DNA of 64,000 nucleotides from UBA5614 sp963667535 (lineage in GTDB: Bacteria > Cloacimonadota > Cloacimonadia > Cloacimonadales > Cloacimonadaceae). How positions within the stretch are numbered: position 1 is the stretch's first letter; the number at the start of each line of letters is the position of its first letter. The notes under the pieces were generated by a model. That model was not told where the DNA came from. It searched no databases and worked only from the letters and a program-made list of their open reading frames with translations. The stretch covers positions 2,914,001-2,978,000 of the forward strand of contig CAXXDU010000002.1 of assembly GCA_963667535.2 (NCBI GenBank), in the 5' to 3' direction. Positions 9,710 through 18,759 of the stretch are shown one piece after another. Position numbers and translations under genes: made by a program.

Positions 9710-10612
9710 GTGAAGACAATTAAAAGTAAAAGACTAAGAGCAATAGGTTTATTCATTGTTCTTATGGCTTTAATAACTTCTTACTATTTTAACGGAATTG
9801 CAACAAAAACGCCTTCCATCAATTCAAAAGAAGCAGACAGAGTCTACAATGAACTCCCTAATTACCAGAAAGTCAAAATTGATGTTAGCATAAAATCTCT
9901 TGATGCACTCCAGAAATTAATCTATACTAAGCTGGAGCCGAACGGAGCGGTTAAGCTTCACTCTGAGGAACAGGGAAGCTATGCACTATATCTTTATCAG
10001 GTTGACCAGCAAAAAATTTCTGCGGTTCTTGATAACATTTCTGAAGTGGGAAATATCTCCAGCAAAGTTGAAAGAATCAGCGCTCAAAACACCCAGCTTG
10101 ACCTTGATGCCAAGCTGAGGGATAAAGAAGTTATCTATGAAAAGGAACTGCAGGATTATAGTAATTCAAAAGTCAAATACTCTTACCAGCTAAACAGATT
10201 AAACCAGCTCAGTAAAGAAGTTGATAGCCTGAAGTTCGAAATCAGTAATCAAAAGAATAAAGCTATGTCTCTTTTATATATCAGAGCTATGGTCGCTCCC
10301 AATAAAATAGGACGTGTTCACAATTATCAGAAATTCTTGTTAGATTTCATAAAGTACATTATCATTTTTGGTGTAATAGTATCATTTTTGCATTATGGAA
10401 CTTTGCTATTGGTTTACCTGTTGTCAGTAATGGGTATCAAGTTCCCTTCTATTGGTTCATATGGAAAAGGCTACAATGATTATGCCGGATACAGAGGCTA
10501 TCAAAACTACGGCAGTTATGGCTATGGCGGAAACAGAAAACGTAAAGTTAAACGTATATATAGAAATAAACAGAGTTCAAATGATGACTCTGAAAGTGAA
10601 GACGATAAATAG
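9710..10612 (+). CDS. DUF4349-like membrane protein with Gly/Tyr-rich tail
   Basis: A 300-aa envelope protein of uncertain function starting at GTG, 2 bp after recN. An N-terminal hydrophobic helix (residues ~11-27) is followed by a periplasmic region with an alpha/beta portion and a long coiled coil (about 110-185), then transmembrane segments around 206-245. The layout resembles DUF4349 proteins. Unusual is the C-terminal tail: about 30 residues dominated by Gly and Tyr (GYNDYAGYRGYQNYGSYGYGG), then a basic patch and an acidic end. Such a tail suggests a flexible or adhesive cytoplasmic segment, but its role is unknown. Confidence 0.7.
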   Translation: MKTIKSKRLRAIGLFIVLMALITSYYFNGIATKTPSINSKEADRVYNELPNYQKVKIDVSIKSLDALQKLIYTKLEPNGAVKLHSEEQGSYALYLYQVDQQKISAVLDNISEVGNISSKVERISAQNTQLDLDAKLRDKEVIYEKELQDYSNSKVKYSYQLNRLNQLSKEVDSLKFEISNQKNKAMSLLYIRAMVAPNKIGRVHNYQKFLLDFIKYIIIFGVIVSFLHYGTLLLVYLLSVMGIKFPSIGSYGKGYNDYAGYRGYQNYGSYGYGGNRKRKVKRIYRNKQSSNDDSESEDDK

Positions 10613-10639
10613 TGTCGTTATCAAATTAGGAGAAGGCTT

Positions 10640-11083
10640 ATGATTATGCAAGCATGGCAAATATGGATGATAATCGGTATCATTTGTATAGTGATTGAAA
10701 TTTTCGACCCGGCTTTCTTTTTCCTTAGTCTTGGAGTTGCAGCAATAATTACAGGGCTGATTTCCTTCGGAGTTAAATCCACTGCCTTACAGATTATAAT
10801 TTTTGCCGTTCTGAGCTTTTTGGCTTTCCTGAGTATGAGAAAACTCGGCAAAAAAATACTATCAACTCCGGGAAACGAAACCAATGTCTTTGCTCTCAAA
10901 GGAAAGCTTGGTATTGTTACAAAGGAAATTCCTGATCATGGAAAAGGTTCGGTAAAAGTAGGCGGTGAAGAGTGGTCTGCAATTGCTAAGGACAATCAAC
11001 TCATTAAATTGAATAGTAAAGTTAATGTCATAGATATTGAAGGTAATAAGCTCATTGTAGAGATGCAAAACTTACCTGAATAA
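10640..11083 (+). CDS. NfeD-like membrane protein
   Basis: A 147-aa short-form NfeD protein: three or so N-terminal transmembrane helices (about 8-60), including a short FDPAFFFLSLGVAA-like loop-helix, then a cytoplasmic OB-fold (about 75-145) with the GKLGIVTKEI and VGGEEWSAIA strands typical of the family. AGGAGAAGG precedes the ATG. The next gene, 51 bp downstream, encodes an SPFH/band-7 protein; this pairing is a widespread NfeD-stomatin operon thought to organise membrane microdomains. Confidence 0.88.
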   Translation: MIMQAWQIWMIIGIICIVIEIFDPAFFFLSLGVAAIITGLISFGVKSTALQIIIFAVLSFLAFLSMRKLGKKILSTPGNETNVFALKGKLGIVTKEIPDHGKGSVKVGGEEWSAIAKDNQLIKLNSKVNVIDIEGNKLIVEMQNLPE

Positions 11084-11134
11084 AGGTAGAATAACCGTAT
11101 TAAATAATACACCGGTAATCAATAGGAGGTCCAC

Positions 11135-12076
11135 ATGGCAGTATATTTTGTATTAATAGCACTTATTGTCCTTATAATATCAGTCTTATCAAAGGGACTG
11201 ATTGTTGTTCGTCAGGCAGAAGTAGTCATTATTGAACGGCTTGGTACATATTATAAAACTCTACCCAGTGGTCTGCATCTGATAGTTCCCATCTTTGACC
11301 GCCCGCGTGAAATTCATTGGCGTTATGTTCGCACAGATTACAGAGGTAATGCGGTCATCACTCAAAGAGTAGAAAAGCGTATCGACCTGCGTGAAACTGT
11401 TTACGATTTCCCACGTCAAAACGTTATCACCAGTGATAATGTAACAATCAATATCAATGCTCTGCTTTATTTTCAGGTCACTGACCCTTACAAAGCTGTC
11501 TATGAAATAGGCAACTTACCGGATGCCATTGAAAAGCTTACACAAACAACTCTGCGTAACGTTATCGGTGAGCTTGAACTGGATAAAACCCTTATCTCCC
11601 GTGATACTATTAATACAAAGCTGCGCGATATTCTGGACGAAGCTACCGATAAATGGGGCGTCAAAGTCAACCGTGTAGAGCTTCAGGACATTTTACCTCC
11701 TGAAGAAATCAAAACCGCTATGGAAAAACAAATGAGAGCAGAACGTGATAAACGTGCCAAGATTTTGACCGCAGATGGTGAAAGAGAATATAATATCCGT
11801 ACTGCTGATGGTGAAAAGATGGCAAAGATTGCCCGTGCAGAAGGTGATGCTCAGGCTAAACTCCTGATTGCTGATGCTGAAAAACAAGCCATCCAGATGA
11901 TTACTGAAGCTGTTAAAGCTTCTTCGACTGACCCGGCTCAATATATGCTCGCTCTCAGATATATCCAGGCATTTAGTGAAGTTACCAAACAAGGTGATAA
12001 AACTGTTGTCGTTCCTTATGAAACTCAAGCGCTGCTCGGTTCCATTAAAACCATGCAGGGTATGTTTAATAAATAA
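11135..12076 (+). CDS. SPFH/band 7 (stomatin/QmcA-like) membrane protein
   Basis: A 313-aa paraslipin-type protein: one N-terminal membrane helix (about 4-20), an SPFH domain (VVRQAEVVIIERLGTYYKTL onward) and a heptad-rich Glu/Ala/Lys helix (about 180-260) used for oligomerisation. Members associate with NfeD partners and with membrane proteolysis or microdomain integrity. A strong AGGAGG site lies 6 nt before the ATG. It is the last gene before a terminator and is probably co-transcribed with the NfeD gene. Confidence 0.92.
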   Translation: MAVYFVLIALIVLIISVLSKGLIVVRQAEVVIIERLGTYYKTLPSGLHLIVPIFDRPREIHWRYVRTDYRGNAVITQRVEKRIDLRETVYDFPRQNVITSDNVTININALLYFQVTDPYKAVYEIGNLPDAIEKLTQTTLRNVIGELELDKTLISRDTINTKLRDILDEATDKWGVKVNRVELQDILPPEEIKTAMEKQMRAERDKRAKILTADGEREYNIRTADGEKMAKIARAEGDAQAKLLIADAEKQAIQMITEAVKASSTDPAQYMLALRYIQAFSEVTKQGDKTVVVPYETQALLGSIKTMQGMFNK

Positions 12077-12098
12077 GAAAAAACTAATGAAAAACATG

Positions 12099-12137
12099 AA
12101 CGGTAATGGTCTAATCAGGGCTATTACCGTTTTTTTA
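12099..12137 (+). terminator. Intrinsic terminator after the SPFH gene
   Basis: Inverted repeat aacggtaat (12099-12107) / attaccgtt (12123-12131) followed by a run of T. It lies 22 bp downstream of the SPFH stop codon and upstream of eno. Confidence 0.85.
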
Positions 12138-12150
12138 TAAAGGAGAACCT

Positions 12151-13431
12151 ATGTCCGAAATAGTATTTGTCAGAGCCAGAGAAATCCTCGATTCTCGTGG
12201 CAATCCAACCGTGGAAGCGGAAGTGCACCTGGAATCCGGTGTTGTTGCTTTGGCAGCAGTACCCAGCGGAGCCTCCACCGGAGAACATGAAGCGCTCGAA
12301 CTCAGAGACGGTGATAAATCACGTTATCTTGGTAAAGGTGTGCTAAAAGCTGTCCAGAACATAAATGATTTGATTGCTCCTGAGATAGATGGGCTGGAAG
12401 TAACAGACCAGGCTGCCATCGACCATATCATGCTTGAGCTGGATGGCACCGAGCATAAAAGCAAACTTGGCGCTAATGCGATTTTAGCCGTTTCCATGGC
12501 TGTAGCAAGAGCAGCATCCTTAGAATTGGATTTACCCCTATACCGCTATTTAGGTGGCGTGAATGCACGTGTTTTGCCCGTTCCTATGTCCAATATCATC
12601 AATGGTGGAGCACATGCTGATAATAATGTCGATATTCAGGAATTTATGATCATGCCTCTGGGCGCTGTAAATTTCAGAGAAGCTCTGCGTATGAATGCAG
12701 AAACTTTTCACGCTCTCAAAGCCATTCTTAACAAGAAAGGTATGGCTACATCTGTGGGTGATGAAGGCGGGTTTGCTCCCAATCTCGCTACTAATGAAGA
12801 AGCATTAATTGTTATCATCCAGGCTATCGAGGCAGCAGGCTATAAACCCGGTAAAGATATCTTTATCGCTATCGATTCCGCTGCCAGCTCTTTCTACAAA
12901 GACGGCAAGTATGTGCTTGCAGCAGAAAATAAAGCCTATACATCAACTGAAATGATAGACTATTATGAAAACCTGGTGAATAAATACCCCATCGTTTCAT
13001 TAGAAGACGGCTTGGCTGAGGATGACTGGGACGGCTGGGTTGAACTCAATAAGAGACTTGGCAAACGTATCCAGTTAGTGGGTGATGACCTCTTTGTTAC
13101 CAATCCTGAAAGAATCAGGAAAGGCATTGAACTTGACTGTGCCAATTCCGTTTTGATTAAACTCAACCAGATTGGCAGCGTTTCAGAAACCATCGACGCT
13201 ATCCAAACTGCTAATAATCATGGCTGGACTGCTGTCGTTTCTCACCGTAGCGGTGAAACCTGCGATACTTTTATGGCAGACCTTTGTGTTGCTCTCAATA
13301 CAGGACAGATTAAGACAGGCTCTATCTCCCGCAGCGAAAGAATTGCCAAATACAACCAGCTCCTTCGCATTGAAGAAGAACTTGATTGCGTTGCCCGTTT
13401 CTCCGGCAAAGCAGCAATTAAACAACTGTAA
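12151..13431 (+). CDS. eno: Enolase
   Basis: Interconverts 2-phosphoglycerate and phosphoenolpyruvate in glycolysis. The 426-aa length is standard. Clear motifs are the N-terminal AREILDSRGNPTVE, the SGASTGEHEALELRD loop, GDEGGFAPN, the metal-binding SLEDGL and DDLF segments, the catalytic-lysine region VLIKLNQIG and SHRSGET. An AAGGAG site precedes the ATG. It stands between two terminators and so is probably monocistronic. Confidence 0.98.
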   Translation: MSEIVFVRAREILDSRGNPTVEAEVHLESGVVALAAVPSGASTGEHEALELRDGDKSRYLGKGVLKAVQNINDLIAPEIDGLEVTDQAAIDHIMLELDGTEHKSKLGANAILAVSMAVARAASLELDLPLYRYLGGVNARVLPVPMSNIINGGAHADNNVDIQEFMIMPLGAVNFREALRMNAETFHALKAILNKKGMATSVGDEGGFAPNLATNEEALIVIIQAIEAAGYKPGKDIFIAIDSAASSFYKDGKYVLAAENKAYTSTEMIDYYENLVNKYPIVSLEDGLAEDDWDGWVELNKRLGKRIQLVGDDLFVTNPERIRKGIELDCANSVLIKLNQIGSVSETIDAIQTANNHGWTAVVSHRSGETCDTFMADLCVALNTGQIKTGSISRSERIAKYNQLLRIEEELDCVARFSGKAAIKQL

Positions 13432-13452
13432 TATTCAAATAATCTTATAATG

Positions 13453-13490
13453 AAAACGAGGTTGCTTATCAGCAACCTCGTTTTGTTTTT
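13453..13490. terminator. Perfect-stem terminator shared by convergent eno and MNT genes
   Basis: A 14-bp perfect stem (aaaacgaggttgct / agcaacctcgtttt, loop tatc) with ttttgttttt on the + strand. On the - strand the same hairpin is followed by tttcatta, so it may serve both directions. Confidence 0.92.
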
Positions 13491-13509
13491 ATAACATCGG
13501 CTATTTCTA

Positions 13510-13803
13510 TTAGATAAAATTCACACCATAGGTATCAATGTGTTCTTTTAATTCTTTGCCGGATTTGTTATAATCAACAAGATCAAACATATAAGGCAGT
13601 GGAATTCCTTCATCCAATAATGTTTTCAATCCTGATATTGTATCTAAGGTTATTTCTCCCTTCAAAGCAAGATCAATATCAGATGCAGGTTTATAGCTTC
13701 CAATTGCTCTGGAACCAAATAGAATAACTTCTTTGATTTCAGGAAAGAGCTTAATTGCACTGCTTATTTGCTTGATATCGTTTTCAGAAAGTCCGTATTT
13801 CAT
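13510..13803 (-). CDS. MNT-type nucleotidyltransferase antitoxin (MntA-like)
   Basis: A 97-aa minimal nucleotidyltransferase. It has the exact GSX10DXD signature: Gly30-Ser31 and Asp42-x-Asp44. In characterised HEPN/MNT modules (HepT/MntA) the MNT enzyme neutralises the HEPN RNase by adding AMP to a tyrosine. It is encoded 1 bp downstream of the HEPN gene on the same strand, so the two are translationally coupled. Assignment as antitoxin follows from the pairing and from the intact catalytic motif. A house-keeping nucleotidyltransferase role is less likely. Confidence 0.9.
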   Translation of the reverse strand: MKYGLSENDIKQISSAIKLFPEIKEVILFGSRAIGSYKPASDIDLALKGEITLDTISGLKTLLDEGIPLPYMFDLVDYNKSGKELKEHIDTYGVNFI

Positions 13804-13804
13804 G

Positions 13805-14206
13805 TTAGTTGTCTATCTTACTACTCAGAAAGTCATGCAATTCTTTCATCAGAATAAAGTACTTGTCTTTAATTGACATGAGTACTTCCTGAGCTATATT
13901 TTCGTCATATATATGTGCCATCAGGTTGCGTTTATCCAAAGCGTCCAGCCACAAGTGACCATTAGAAATATAGCCTGCCTGAAATGCCTGTTTTATTACA
14001 TCCCGTGGACTGCCGGCATCGTAACCTAATAATTCCAGATAATCTTTGAGTGTTTTCCATCCAAGTTCAAATGTAAACTCAAAGGTCTGGATTAAGCCCG
14101 CTTCTTGCAAAGAATCATAGCTTGCGTATTCAACTCCCTCAGAAAGTTTTTTATATGCTTTCTCAAAGTTTTGAAAACGCTGTTTCCATCTGATTTCATT
14201 AACCAT
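13805..14206 (-). CDS. HEPN-domain toxin (HI0074/HepT-like)
   Basis: A 133-aa helical HEPN protein of the nucleotidyltransferase substrate-binding family. It carries the RX4HXY motif (Arg93, His98, Tyr100 in RNLMAHIYDE); in HepT this motif forms the RNase site and the tyrosine is the AMPylation target. The ATG at 14206 is chosen because a CCGGAG sequence lies about 9 nt upstream; a longer frame back to 14344 has no such support. It precedes the MNT gene by 1 bp. This is a type II/VII-like toxin-antitoxin unit by family knowledge; activity is inferred. Confidence 0.88.
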   Translation of the reverse strand: MVNEIRWKQRFQNFEKAYKKLSEGVEYASYDSLQEAGLIQTFEFTFELGWKTLKDYLELLGYDAGSPRDVIKQAFQAGYISNGHLWLDALDKRNLMAHIYDENIAQEVLMSIKDKYFILMKELHDFLSSKIDN

Positions 14207-14223
14207 AATTACTAATCTCCGGG

Positions 14224-14304
14224 TGTACTTTATACTTCCACCAATGTATTTAGTTATTCCTGATTCATTTGCTATAATCGTCAAGGAAAATATGTGTAAA
14301 GTAC
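14224..14304. promoter_or_regulatory. Possible promoter/operator region of the HEPN-MNT operon
   Basis: On the - strand a TTGACG hexamer (14284-14279) lies upstream of the HEPN gene. It is bracketed by a gapped inverted repeat, gtactttatac (14224-14234) and gtgtaaagtac (14294-14304). Such symmetry near a toxin-antitoxin promoter suggests autoregulation. No convincing -10 hexamer at 17 bp was found, so this is tentative. Confidence 0.35.
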
Positions 14305-14365
14305 TAATAACTTGGAGTTGTAATCCAAGCTTCCAACGTGTCATTTATACAATAAGCTAATTATT

Positions 14366-14571
14366 GTTTGGACAACCGAGGTGGCTATCCTACTTTGTTA
14401 AGCAGCAATAAAACAATTGTAATAACCTGGACGTAGAGTAACGTCATTCCTGCGTCGGGGTCCCCGCCAGACAACTTGTTGGCTTGTGGGGTGATTAAGG
14501 CGGTTATCCTACAGTCTTTTGCCAAGCGAGGACATGTGCCCTACATTGTCATTCCTGCGAAGGCGGGAATC
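14366..14571. repeat. Intergenic repeat cluster (GTTTGGACA... and GTCATTCC... families)
   Basis: The 14345-14631 gap has no gene. It contains a gtttggacaac...ggctatcctac copy (14366-14393), a partial ggcggttatcctacag copy (~14500), and two copies of a gtcattcctgcg element: one degenerate (14443-14468) and one intact inverted repeat ATTCC...GGAAT (14548-14571). The last resembles dRS3-like palindromes (recall). Related copies occur at 19881-20125, 35431-35454 and 57316-57428. Confidence 0.75.
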
Positions 14572-14584
14572 TTAGATTTAGAAT

Positions 14585-14610
14585 AGCCCCATCAAGCGAT
14601 GGGGCTTTTT
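14585..14610. terminator. GC-rich hairpin downstream of the adhesin gene
   Basis: Stem agccccatc / gatggggct with a 4-nt loop. The T-run (ttttt) follows on the + strand, whereas the adjacent gene is on the - strand, where the hairpin is followed only by attctaaat. It may still stabilise or end the - strand transcript, but orientation is against a classic terminator. Confidence 0.45.
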
Positions 14611-14631
14611 GCTTTATTTACTATCTATGCT

Positions 14632-17600
14632 TTAGTTTACTATCACCAGTTTCTTAACACTATTAACCGACGGAGTACTCAGCTTATAGAAATAAATACC
14701 GCTGCCACAGTCTTTGGCTATCCAGTTCAGCTTGTTTATACCTGGTTTTACGACATAAGATTTTACGTTTTGTCCTCTGATGTTATAGATGGATACCGTT
14801 CCCGTTTCGCCGGCTTTGATATTCGCTTCAATCTTGATGGAAGCACCGATGCGGAAGGGATTGGGATATGCATTGCTCAATGCTGAAAGCTCAGGTAAAA
14901 CGGGAACCGGTTGCCCGGTTATTGTAGCGCTGATTGGTCCATGCATACTGTTACCACCACCCATATCCACGTTTTCCAACCAATAGTAATAGGTATGTTC
15001 TGCCAGTAAATTTTCTGAATCTGTATAGGAATAAGATGACTGCTGAGAAGTATTGGTAGCTGGGATAATGTATTGATTCATCTTTAAACCATTACTTGCA
15101 TTAGCATCTGCAGAACGGTAAACGTTGTAACCTGCTACTTCTGTCTCAGTTTCAGTTACCCAAGCCAGAGACACAAAACTATTAGATGTAAGCATAGCAG
15201 TAAATGATGATAGTTCTACAGGTAGAGTCACGTCCATTCCTTCACCTTCACTGACGACAATGGGTATGTCACCCTTTGCTCCAAATGGAATGCCTGTTAG
15301 AGTCACTGTCCCGGGTCCGTTACATGGATATGGTGTTCCATGGTGCCATGTTCCTTCCCAATATCCTGCAATCCACCATTTACCGGCTAAGACACTAATG
15401 GTAATGTCAGCTGTTCCTCCTGAGTGATTTAAGACGATAGCATAACTATTGGTATTATCCAGTCCGGGATTAGGAGGTATTTGACTTAAGTCATTCAAAT
15501 TTAGAGTAGTATAGTTAATATCAAAACCTGTTGTGCCAGGTGTTTCTATTGTAACACCTGCTATCAACACACCTGAGGGTGGTACTATTGGTTCCGGAAT
15601 GCTTGGAACTATGTCAGGATCACTTGTAGTAAAGCTCCAGATAGGACATCCAGTTGCATTGCCGTTTGTATTATATGGGACCACCATCCAATAATAGGTG
15701 GTGCTGTAATCCATATCCGGAGTTGGGTCATAGGTAGTCAGCAAGTTCATTTCGAGGTTATTGGCAATGTTGGTAGGAGTTACTGTTCCAGCGCCATCCG
15801 TTCCGAAAAAAAGCTTGTATCCTGTGGGAGCATAGCCACCACTTGCCCAGTTAAGAGTAGCAGAAGGTAAAACTCCGTTAGCGTTGTTGAGAGGGTTAAC
15901 TATTGTTGCAGGATAAGGAACAGCAGGTGCAACCAAAGTAATATCATCAACACACATATACCACTGGTCTGCAGTGCTATGTCCGTAGAAACCAAGGTAG
16001 TAGGTTCCGCTGGTAGGTACAGTTACAGTCACAGACGCAGTAGCATAAGTACTGGCACTGAATGTTAAATCCGTCAAAGGTGTAACTGCCATCCCAGCTA
16101 CAGTAGCAGCAGTACCGAGATGAACAGCCAGTCGTTCTTGGTATCCGCCCCCGCCTGCTCTGTACTTAAAATTCAGAGTATAATTGATACCTGTGGCCAA
16201 ATTCAAAGCAGGTGTGATAGCCCAGTCGTTCATAGCCATGCTGAAGTTGTAACTAATATATAGGCAGTTTGGTGCTGAATTGAACCCCGTTGTAGATGTG
16301 TCCCATAGTTGATCATCTGCATTGGCATTAATAATTGTCCAGTTTGCGGGAAGTGCAGGTGCAGTAACACCATCAAATGCTTCATTATAGATTTGTGTGA
16401 ACGGAATGCTTGGAACAACACATGTAGTGAAAGTCCAGATAGGACAGCCTGTGGCAGAGCCATTTCCGTTATAGGGGACAACCTGCCAGTAGTAGGGAGT
16501 ATTGTAATCCAGGTTAGGAGATGGGTCATAGGTAGTGACAAGTCCCAAATCCAATCCATTCAGAATATCAGTAGGAGGATTATTGGTACCCAGATAGATT
16601 CTGTAACCGCTTTGTCCACCACCGCCACTACCCCAGTTAAGAGTTGCGGATGGAAGTACTCCGGTAGCATTATTGAGCGGGCTTACGATAGTAGCCGGAT
16701 TAGGAAGATAAGTTACAACAACTGATACAGGGTCAGATATTGGACCATTAGCACTGTAATGTACAGCCTGAACGGTATATTCGTATGTACCTGCTGCTAA
16801 ATCCAAATCAACATAGGCATATGTTGTTATAAGAGTAGGATTGATTGGAGTTGGATCTGCATCACGGTAGATATTGAAGCCGCGCAGGATACGCGAAGGA
16901 TTGGGGTTAAGTGCGCTGACAGGAGAATTCTTCAATTCTACCTTGGTCATTTCTCTCTGAGCAACAGGAGTATGCAGTAAGCGCCCTTGTCTTCTGGCAA
17001 TTGGTGAGGGGGGTACATCCATATAGCCATGGATATTCCAGTTACCGGCATAACCGTAGGCTGTCAGAGTTGTCCAGGTACCACCATTAATAGAAATCAG
17101 GTCTCCACGATTAGCAACAGTAGCAAGTCCATCTACTCCGCCAGGATAGAAGGCGGTTGGGCCGAAAACTACTGTGTATCCGATATAGATAGCTTCCAGG
17201 CCTGTGATAGGAACTGCAGAAGTAAGAAGCACTTCGTTCCATCCGGCTACTGGTGCTACAACAGTTTGATTAACCAATACTGTTACAGGAGCCAGAGTTC
17301 CATTCAAGCCAGACCATACTTTTACATTGATAGTAGCAGCAGGGTCGAAATCACCAAGGAAGAATTTAACTTTTGTAAGTTCCATTCCGGCATAACCGGC
17401 TATCTCTTGACTGTCATATTTGACAGCATAATCCACTGTCGAAGCAGGGCCACCATAACTGGTATCGTTTAAGCCACTGTCCCAATGCACCCATGAAGGT
17501 GAGCCTGGGTCTCCATAAATCTTACGCCAGGTGAGACTTACGTTATTAGTACCTGTAACTGTTCCGGTAAGTTGAATAATACTGGCAGTTGGTTCTTCAA

Positions 17601-18480
17601 CACAAGTACCGCTAAGAGTGATATTGTGTAATACTCTGGCAGTTAAATTGTCTTCGATATTCAGGGTAGCTGTTTTTGCACCCACAGTTAAGGGTAGGAA
17701 TTGGACTGAAAAGCTATAGCTTTGTTCACCTGTTTCACCGATTACTACAGGTAACCCGGCTGCAGTGAGAGTGAAATTACCTTCAACATCGTCACTAAGA
17801 TAGATATCACCTGCGTTGATGGTGATGTCACCGATTCCCGGATTGGTAATCTGGAAGGTTTTGGTGACAGGGTTCTGCAACTGAGTATCAGCGAAAGTCC
17901 AAAATGATGGAGAGATATCAAAGACTGGAACTTGTGGTCCTTCGCGAACCTGAACATCGTCAAGTTTCATATAGAATTGGTCTGAGCAACCAAAGTGACG
18001 GAAAGCAAGGTAAATGGTTTGTCCGGCATAAGCTGCCAGGCTCTGTGTCCTATAATGCCACAGACCGTCTGATAGAGTTTCCGAAAACAATTCTATGAAA
18101 TCAGCCGGGTCGGTTCCGGAGGTTGAAACATAGACACCATAGTTTTCAAATGGATAGTATGGGTCTTGTGCGCCAATGTAAAATTCCAGCATATAATAAA
18201 CTCGTGCGGCTGGGACATTAATCTGAGGAGTAATTAACCAGTTATCAGGTGTTATAGCTCCACTGGCGCTTGTCCATGATGCAGAAGCAGCACTTTTAGT
18301 ACCTGTGTGTGCAGTTGTTTGTACACTATATTCAAACCATGTATTTCCATCTGCATTAGCGTCATTCATTGTCCAGCCGGCAGGTGGGAATGTGGTTCCT
18401 TCAAAACCCTCAGCCAAAACAACTGCAAACATACTTACAAAAACAAACAGTATCGCAATAAGTAAGATTGCTTTCTTCAT
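14632..18480 (-). CDS. Large secreted adhesin-like protein with type IX-like sorting domain
   Basis: A 1282-aa exported protein. After a signal peptide (residues ~1-23) comes a cleaved-adhesin/choice-of-anchor J domain (FEGTTFPPAGW, ~25-180), then a region resembling HYDIN/ASPM-type Ig repeats (~185-290), FN3-like segments, and two homologous ~100-aa modules beginning PATI-V-PLNNA-GVLPSATLNW, with a second cleaved-adhesin domain between them. The C-terminus is a sorting domain (NAYPNPFRIG...GIYFYKL...KKLVIVN). AAGGAG lies 8 nt before the ATG. Gingipain-type adhesin domains are typical of surface proteins of FCB bacteria. There is no protease domain, so the role is probably binding. Confidence 0.85.
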   Translation of the reverse strand: MKKAILLIAILFVFVSMFAVVLAEGFEGTTFPPAGWTMNDANADGNTWFEYSVQTTAHTGTKSAASASWTSASGAITPDNWLITPQINVPAARVYYMLEFYIGAQDPYYPFENYGVYVSTSGTDPADFIELFSETLSDGLWHYRTQSLAAYAGQTIYLAFRHFGCSDQFYMKLDDVQVREGPQVPVFDISPSFWTFADTQLQNPVTKTFQITNPGIGDITINAGDIYLSDDVEGNFTLTAAGLPVVIGETGEQSYSFSVQFLPLTVGAKTATLNIEDNLTARVLHNITLSGTCVEEPTASIIQLTGTVTGTNNVSLTWRKIYGDPGSPSWVHWDSGLNDTSYGGPASTVDYAVKYDSQEIAGYAGMELTKVKFFLGDFDPAATINVKVWSGLNGTLAPVTVLVNQTVVAPVAGWNEVLLTSAVPITGLEAIYIGYTVVFGPTAFYPGGVDGLATVANRGDLISINGGTWTTLTAYGYAGNWNIHGYMDVPPSPIARRQGRLLHTPVAQREMTKVELKNSPVSALNPNPSRILRGFNIYRDADPTPINPTLITTYAYVDLDLAAGTYEYTVQAVHYSANGPISDPVSVVVTYLPNPATIVSPLNNATGVLPSATLNWGSGGGGQSGYRIYLGTNNPPTDILNGLDLGLVTTYDPSPNLDYNTPYYWQVVPYNGNGSATGCPIWTFTTCVVPSIPFTQIYNEAFDGVTAPALPANWTIINANADDQLWDTSTTGFNSAPNCLYISYNFSMAMNDWAITPALNLATGINYTLNFKYRAGGGGYQERLAVHLGTAATVAGMAVTPLTDLTFSASTYATASVTVTVPTSGTYYLGFYGHSTADQWYMCVDDITLVAPAVPYPATIVNPLNNANGVLPSATLNWASGGYAPTGYKLFFGTDGAGTVTPTNIANNLEMNLLTTYDPTPDMDYSTTYYWMVVPYNTNGNATGCPIWSFTTSDPDIVPSIPEPIVPPSGVLIAGVTIETPGTTGFDINYTTLNLNDLSQIPPNPGLDNTNSYAIVLNHSGGTADITISVLAGKWWIAGYWEGTWHHGTPYPCNGPGTVTLTGIPFGAKGDIPIVVSEGEGMDVTLPVELSSFTAMLTSNSFVSLAWVTETETEVAGYNVYRSADANASNGLKMNQYIIPATNTSQQSSYSYTDSENLLAEHTYYYWLENVDMGGGNSMHGPISATITGQPVPVLPELSALSNAYPNPFRIGASIKIEANIKAGETGTVSIYNIRGQNVKSYVVKPGINKLNWIAKDCGSGIYFYKLSTPSVNSVKKLVIVN

Positions 18481-18605
18481 ACAAGAAACTCCTTTTTTGT
18501 CACATTAGTTGAAATATGTGTTCAACGGATAGACACTACATCGGGTAATCCCAATCATCAAATGTCCTCAGATTATTACAGATCACTATGACATTTATAT
18601 AAACG

Positions 18606-18634
18606 ATATTATTAATCTGGTTACAGTGTGTCAA
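18606..18634 (-). promoter_or_regulatory. Sigma70-like promoter for the 1282-aa adhesin gene
   Basis: Reading the - strand: TTGACA at 18634-18629, a 17-nt spacer, and TAATAT at 18611-18606. The preceding bases (GC before TTGACA) match other promoters in this window. It lies about 125 bp upstream of the ATG. Confidence 0.7.
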
Positions 18635-18759
18635 GCAATTTATTTTCGTTGTTTATAAAGTAACTGCAAATACTTTATAATACAGGATTGTCTTCTGTTA
18701 TTTTTTCATGGACACGCAGTGCTCTTGCAAAAGTGCCGGATGACAAGCACAAGGCATGT

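Noticed and set aside
13805..14344. Longer 179-aa form of the HEPN protein
   Set aside because: The extra N-terminal 46 residues do not look like HEPN sequence, overlap a probable promoter/operator, and the ATG at 14206 has a well-placed CCGGAG.
14585..14610. Classic terminator for the 1282-aa adhesin gene
   Set aside because: The T-run lies on the + strand side, whereas the gene is on the - strand. It is kept only as a low-confidence hairpin.
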